From JAJPXI01 sp045602885 (GTDB lineage Bacteria; Bacillota; Clostridia; Oscillospirales; Oscillospiraceae): a DNA stretch of 10,584 bases. Location: the NCBI GenBank assembly GCA_045602885.1, contig JAZSCJ010000144.1, positions 1-10,584 of the forward strand, given 5' to 3'. The notes under the pieces are model-generated. The model had not been told where the DNA came from. It was given only the letters and a program-made list of their open reading frames with translations, and ran no database searches. Positions 8,501 through 10,584 of this stretch are shown here, one piece after another (the first letter of the stretch is position 1; every line of letters starts with the position of its first letter). A program made the translations under genes and the position numbers.

Positions 8501-8876
8501 TGCACTCGTCGGCCGTGGCGATCAGCCCGGACAGAAAGGAGCTTTTCCGGGAGGGGTGACGGTAGACCGTCAGACTTTCCTCCACCTCTTTGACGGCCGC
8601 GCGCATGAGCAACAGCCGTCCTCCTGCGTCCAGACAGGGCGCGGCCGCGCCGCCGGCGCGGTCGCAGACCCGGCTGTACAGCCGGGTAAAGGACAGCACC
8701 TCGGCCCGAGCCGCCCCGGCGTTACCCAGGGTTTTGCACAGACGGCGCTCGGTGTCATGGGAATACTGCTCAGGCACAACAAGGATCTGAAACTGCGCTT
8801 GCGTCTGCTCGCCCAAGCGGCGCAGCATGGTCTCGGTTTTTCCGCTGCCAGCCCGGCCCAACAGTAATGTCAGCAT
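5562..8876 (-). CDS. addB: ATP-dependent helicase/deoxyribonuclease subunit B (AddB)
   Basis: AddB is the second subunit of the AddAB double-strand-break processing enzyme. By family knowledge it cuts the 5'-ended strand, holds an iron-sulphur cluster and carries the Chi-recognition surface in a degenerate helicase fold. The 1104-residue product starts MLTLLLGRAGSGKT with a Walker A at 7-14. The C-terminal nuclease has GYVDRVDGW (D885, D888) and D902-Y-K904. The four cluster cysteines can be assigned as C750 (KSCHFSYF), then C1059, C1062 and C1068 (CRWCEYAEAC), matching the CxxCx5C spacing of AddB. The ATG at 8874-8876 has AAGGAGG (8883-8889) six bases upstream. It begins 33 bases after the exonuclease stop and overlaps addA by one base. 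No truncation or lost catalytic residue was seen; the length is close to the B. subtilis protein (1166). Confidence 0.98.
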   Translation of the reverse strand: MLTLLLGRAGSGKTETMLRRLGEQTQAQFQILVVPEQYSHDTERRLCKTLGNAGAARAEVLSFTRLYSRVCDRAGGAAAPCLDAGGRLLLMRAAVKEVEESLTVYRHPSRKSSFLSGLIATADECKSYQVDPAKLLEAAQAMGGLEGEKFHDLGLIFGAYDAMTARIAADPRDRLTRLPELMSRCHWPAGYGIWVDGFTDFTPQECGVLRRLLELGNCVTVALTCDRLDGEEDDIFAPARRTAHTLLRLAREVGVESRVEVRTQTGGRAPALLHLEENLFAQPGQIWQTDCPEITLFAADDIRSEVEYAAVTLRRLVQEQGWRWRDFVVTARNFEQYADQIESVFALYDIPLFLSSVTDILEKPVLTLITAALDTVSGGYAYEDLFRYLKTGLTDLSDEERDLLENYAITWDLRGSRWTQTEDWTMHPGGYGLPFSPEDTAALDGLNAARRKVVQPLERLRKNKDKTGRGFALALYRFLEDIALPDRLSRRAAELEQAGERKLADEYRQLWEILTGALEQCALLLETTVLDLQEFASLFKLVLSQYDVGTIPVSLDRVTAGDAPRLAHKRAKMLLLLGADDGSIPAVAPSPGLLTDPERDVLADYGLNLAPRLSDKLTREMTIVYTTCAVPSKRLVVSWPRAGERPGEERRPSFLVERLALLFPHAQRMEQGGLPEGFRLCAPGPALELAGRDAVAAAVLEQMEEHSLRARRIGQAAALRRGALSRNAVESLYGTRLAMSATRMDCVKSCHFSYFLRFGLKAKARQAAGFHAPEYGTFVHYVLEHVLGAITGGDTRPVRELTEEAVTRYVQEQLGGMKEETPRFRYLFERLKSTVVFVVENAVEELNCSQFRPVAFELGFGPGKDLSPIEVSKDGLTVSVTGYVDRVDGWEHDGKLYLRVVDYKTGKKSFDFTDIQNGLSLQMLLYLFALEQQGLMGREVESAGVLYVHAREALIPGTRGITEEACRKTAREKLRREGLVLDDAQVIRAMEDWGQGAPRFLPIKVDKTGQIKSEYLVKAERMGKLGRKVMDTLSEIAAEMARGNIDADPYWRSSDVNACRWCEYAEACHFEECMGDRRVWQKPVGADQFWNEIDPEQAQQGGEG
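5572..5578 (-). promoter_or_regulatory. addA ribosome binding site inside the end of addB
   Basis: AAGGAGG on the minus strand lies 9 bases before the addA ATG, within the last codons of addB. With the TGATG stop/start overlap it indicates coupled, roughly equal synthesis of the two subunits. Confidence 0.85.
8668..8687. repeat. 20-bp perfect palindrome inside addB
   Basis: A half-site ACCCGGCTGT is followed directly by its reverse complement with no spacer. It encodes TRLYSRV near the AddB N-terminus. A second inverted repeat (8-base arms CCGCGCCG/CGGCGCGG, 1-base centre) lies close by at 8645-8661. Probably a by-product of GC-rich codon choice. Confidence 0.4.
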
Positions 8877-8909
8877 GCTCTTCCTCCTTGCCCGTATCCT
8901 TCTACTCGG

Positions 8910-9821
8910 TCACTTGCCCCGGCGCTTTCGCTTTTTTCTGATGGCAACACAGGGGTGGCACTCCCCCTTGGTCGCCGCATGAAATTGCTGCATATTCTGC
9001 CCCGTCATGGCCGGCACCGAAAGCCGGCCACGCCAGGTCCCCTCCTGCGTGGCATCCAGCGTCAGCCGATAGATATGCCATCCGTGTTCCGGACAGCGCA
9101 GGTCGGCAAAATACCTGCCCGGCACGGCATAAAACCAGGTCTGAATCCACATTTTACGACCGCATTGGGGACAAAAGACCCGGCGGCTCTCCCGAGCCTC
9201 CAGCGCCGCTTCCACCGTGGGAAAGGGGCCGACACGGCGACGGGAGGGGCGTGGAAAACGCTCTTGGGAAAGGCGCTGAATCCGACGGGGCAGCGCGCAC
9301 AACCGCAGGGCATCGGGGGCGATCCACTCCCCAATCAAAGCCGTATACAAAGCATCATGCAGGGCGTTGTGGCAGTCAAAGCAGTCGGGAATGCCGCAAT
9401 AATCCACCGCCCGGTACAGTGCCAACCGCTGATCGACGCCCAGCACGCCGGAAAAGGAGGCCTGAATGTCATAAACCGTGTCCATCGGGGGTTGGGGCAC
9501 ATTCCAATAGGCGCAATTGCGGCGCAGCACTTCCCGGTCGCTGCTGCCCCATGCGGCAAACTGGCGCTCTGATGTGCACCATTGGGAAAAGGCCTGCATG
9601 GCAGCCGGAAAATCCAGATCCGAACACAAAAAATCGGCCAGTTCCAACACGTCCCGGGCCGCAACCCCCAGCTCCTTATGGACATGGGGGCGGATATTAA
9701 CCGAAAAGGTATCGATAATTTTTCCGCCCAGCCGATCCAGGCGCACCGCACCGATCTGCAGGATCTCGTCCAGGGCGATCTCATCGCAGCCGTGGTTCCA
9801 CTCAATGTCAAAAACGATCAT
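8910..9821 (-). CDS. DEDDh 3'-5' exonuclease (KapD/DnaQ-like) with C-terminal zinc-ribbon-like region
   Basis: A 303-residue predicted cytosolic 3'-5' exonuclease of the RNase T/DnaQ superfamily, resembling the KapD-type predicted exonucleases (COG5018). DEDDh residues are visible: D5 and E7 in MIVFDIEWN, an Exo II aspartate around D95 (WGSSDREVL), and H151-x4-D156 in HNALHDALYTALI. About 100 further residues follow the nuclease fold, with CPQC (217-220) and CPEH (243-246), a plausible zinc ribbon, then ECHPC (287-291) and a strongly basic tail (KKRKRRGK), which could bind nucleic acid. The ATG at 9819-9821 is chosen because it begins the nuclease fold and has GGGAG five bases upstream; an in-frame ATG at 9887 would overlap the -35. 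It has its own promoter and ends 33 bases before addB, so it is probably co-transcribed with addBA. The substrate (DNA or RNA) is unknown. Confidence 0.88.
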   Translation of the reverse strand: MIVFDIEWNHGCDEIALDEILQIGAVRLDRLGGKIIDTFSVNIRPHVHKELGVAARDVLELADFLCSDLDFPAAMQAFSQWCTSERQFAAWGSSDREVLRRNCAYWNVPQPPMDTVYDIQASFSGVLGVDQRLALYRAVDYCGIPDCFDCHNALHDALYTALIGEWIAPDALRLCALPRRIQRLSQERFPRPSRRRVGPFPTVEAALEARESRRVFCPQCGRKMWIQTWFYAVPGRYFADLRCPEHGWHIYRLTLDATQEGTWRGRLSVPAMTGQNMQQFHAATKGECHPCVAIRKKRKRRGK

Positions 9822-9857
9822 GCCGACTCCCACTCTTCGTTGCACATTCTTGTTTTG

Positions 9858-9887
9858 AAGATACCACGGCAGGACGCCCCCTGTCAA
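9858..9887 (-). promoter_or_regulatory. Promoter of the exonuclease-addB-addA operon
   Basis: The minus strand has a consensus -35 TTGACA (9882-9887), an 18-base spacer and TATCTT (9858-9863) preceded by TGG, an extended -10. Transcription would start near 9850, about 30 bases before the exonuclease ATG. It lies 10 bases downstream of the guaB terminator, exactly where a new unit would begin. No operator-like repeat is visible. Confidence 0.7.
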
Positions 9888-9897
9888 CGAAGGGGAC

Positions 9898-9930
9898 AGA
9901 AAAAGGACCCGAGGAAAACCTCGGGTCCTT
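9898..9930 (-). terminator. Rho-independent terminator after guaB
   Basis: A perfect 12-bp stem, AAGGACCCGAGG / CCTCGGGTCCTT (9903-9930), with a TTTT loop, runs into TTTTTCTGT on the minus strand. It begins 14 bases after the guaB stop. The stem is mirrored by a short A/T run on each side, so it might also work on the other strand, where no gene needs it. Confidence 0.95.
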
Positions 9931-9944
9931 GACGTAAAACAAGA

Positions 9945-10584
9945 TTACACGCTGACAGTATAGTTGGGAGCTTCCTTGGTGATGTGGATATCGTGGGGAT
10001 GGCTTTCACGCAGACCGGCCGCAGTGATCTGAATGAACTGAGCCTTGCTGTGCAGCTCGTCAATGGTGTGGCAGCCGCAGTAGCCCATACCGGCACGCAG
10101 ACCGCCCATCATCTGATAGATGGTCTCGCCGGCCAGTCCCTTGTAGGGAACGCGGCCTTCCACGCCTTCGGGAACCAGCTTCTTGTTGTTCTGCTGGAAG
10201 TAACGATCCTTGGAGCCGCAGGCCATAGCGCCCAGCGAGCCCATGCCGCGGTAGACCTTGAACTGACGGCCCTGATAGATCTCGGTTTCACCGGGAGATT
10301 CCTCACAACCGGCCAGCAGAGAACCCAGCATAACTACGCTGGCACCGGCAGCCAGAGCCTTGGCAATGTCGCCGGAATACTTGATGCCGCCGTCGGCAAT
10401 GATGGGCACACCGTACTCGGCCGCCACGCGGGCAGCATCGTAAACGGCGGTGATCTGGGGCACGCCGATACCGGCCACCACACGGGTAGTGCAGATGGAG
10501 CCAGGGCCGATACCCACCTTGACGCAGTCGGGGCCGGCCTCGATCAGGGCACGGGTGCCTTCTGCCGTCGCCACGTTGCCGGCG
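9945..10584 (-). CDS. guaB: IMP dehydrogenase, C-terminal part (5' end outside the window)
   Basis: IMP dehydrogenase oxidises IMP to XMP with NAD+, the committed step of guanine nucleotide synthesis. About 213 C-terminal residues are present; the frame is open through base 10584, so the start, the CBS (Bateman) insert and the first half of the barrel are outside. Visible are AGNVATAEGTRALIEAG, the cation/active-site loop VGIGPGSICTTR with its catalytic cysteine (codon 10491-10493), the IMP-phosphate region DGGIKYSGDIAKALAAGA and MLGSLLAGCEESPGE, the GMGSLGAM segment, and the flap EGVEGRVPYKG. It ends HITKEAPNYTVSV with TAA at 9945-9947, a normal C-terminus. Typical bacterial GuaB is about 490 residues. 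A strong terminator follows, so the gene ends its own transcript. Confidence 0.97.
   Translation of the reverse strand, partial: AGNVATAEGTRALIEAGPDCVKVGIGPGSICTTRVVAGIGVPQITAVYDAARVAAEYGVPIIADGGIKYSGDIAKALAAGASVVMLGSLLAGCEESPGETEIYQGRQFKVYRGMGSLGAMACGSKDRYFQQNNKKLVPEGVEGRVPYKGLAGETIYQMMGGLRAGMGYCGCHTIDELHSKAQFIQITAAGLRESHPHDIHITKEAPNYTVSV

Noticed and set aside
7869..8867. A 332-codon plus-strand frame opposite the start of addB
   Set aside because: Antisense shadow; the complementary strand encodes the AddB Walker A region and the following conserved segment.
9822..9887. Upstream extension of the exonuclease to an ATG at 9887 (22 extra residues)
   Set aside because: The extension would start in the -35 element, has no ribosome binding site and precedes the conserved MIVFDIEWN start of the nuclease fold.
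1..10584. A hidden defence, phage, CRISPR or mobile system
   Set aside because: All coding space is taken by housekeeping genes in an ordinary one-strand layout. No repeat-spacer array, transposase, integrase, tRNA-linked att site or toxin-antitoxin pair was seen. AddAB is a host repair enzyme also active against phage DNA ends, but that is known biology.

Overview
The window is a conventional, gene-dense chromosomal segment of a Gram-positive, rather GC-rich bacterium. The addB-addA pair (rather than recBCD), a zinc-type L31, GGAGG-type ribosome binding sites and the protein style suggest Bacillota, class Clostridia, plausibly an Oscillospiraceae/Ruminococcaceae gut lineage; this placement is inference. 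All seven genes lie on the minus strand, so transcription runs from high to low coordinates. No RNA gene, insertion sequence, prophage, CRISPR array or other mobile element was seen, and no gene-free stretch exceeds about 125 bases.

Read in the direction of transcription: (1) the 3' part of guaB (IMP dehydrogenase), closed by a perfect hairpin terminator at 9898-9930. (2) A promoter (TTGACA / extended TATCTT, 9858-9887) then drives a tight group: a DEDDh 3'-5' exonuclease with a C-terminal zinc-ribbon-like region, addB and addA. addB ends on the addA start (TGATG overlap), so the two helicase-nuclease subunits are translationally coupled. (3) An 88-base spacer without a terminator leads to rpmE (ribosomal protein L31). 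It contains a possible rpmE promoter flanked by two copies of a 10-bp direct repeat. rpmE is followed by a strong terminator at 1706-1737. (4) A flavin reductase-family gene and hflX, 18 bases apart, form the last unit; hflX runs off the window at base 1.

Functionally, AddA and AddB form the end-processing helicase-nuclease that prepares double-strand breaks for RecA, and the preceding exonuclease may be co-expressed with them. GuaB feeds guanine nucleotide synthesis, L31 is structural in the ribosome, and HflX is a ribosome-associated GTPase that splits stalled ribosomes. I found no evidence of a novel system. The points most worth checking are the exonuclease-addBA linkage with its unassigned zinc-binding tail, and the repeat-flanked rpmE promoter. 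The 5' part of guaB and the 3' end of hflX lie outside the window.
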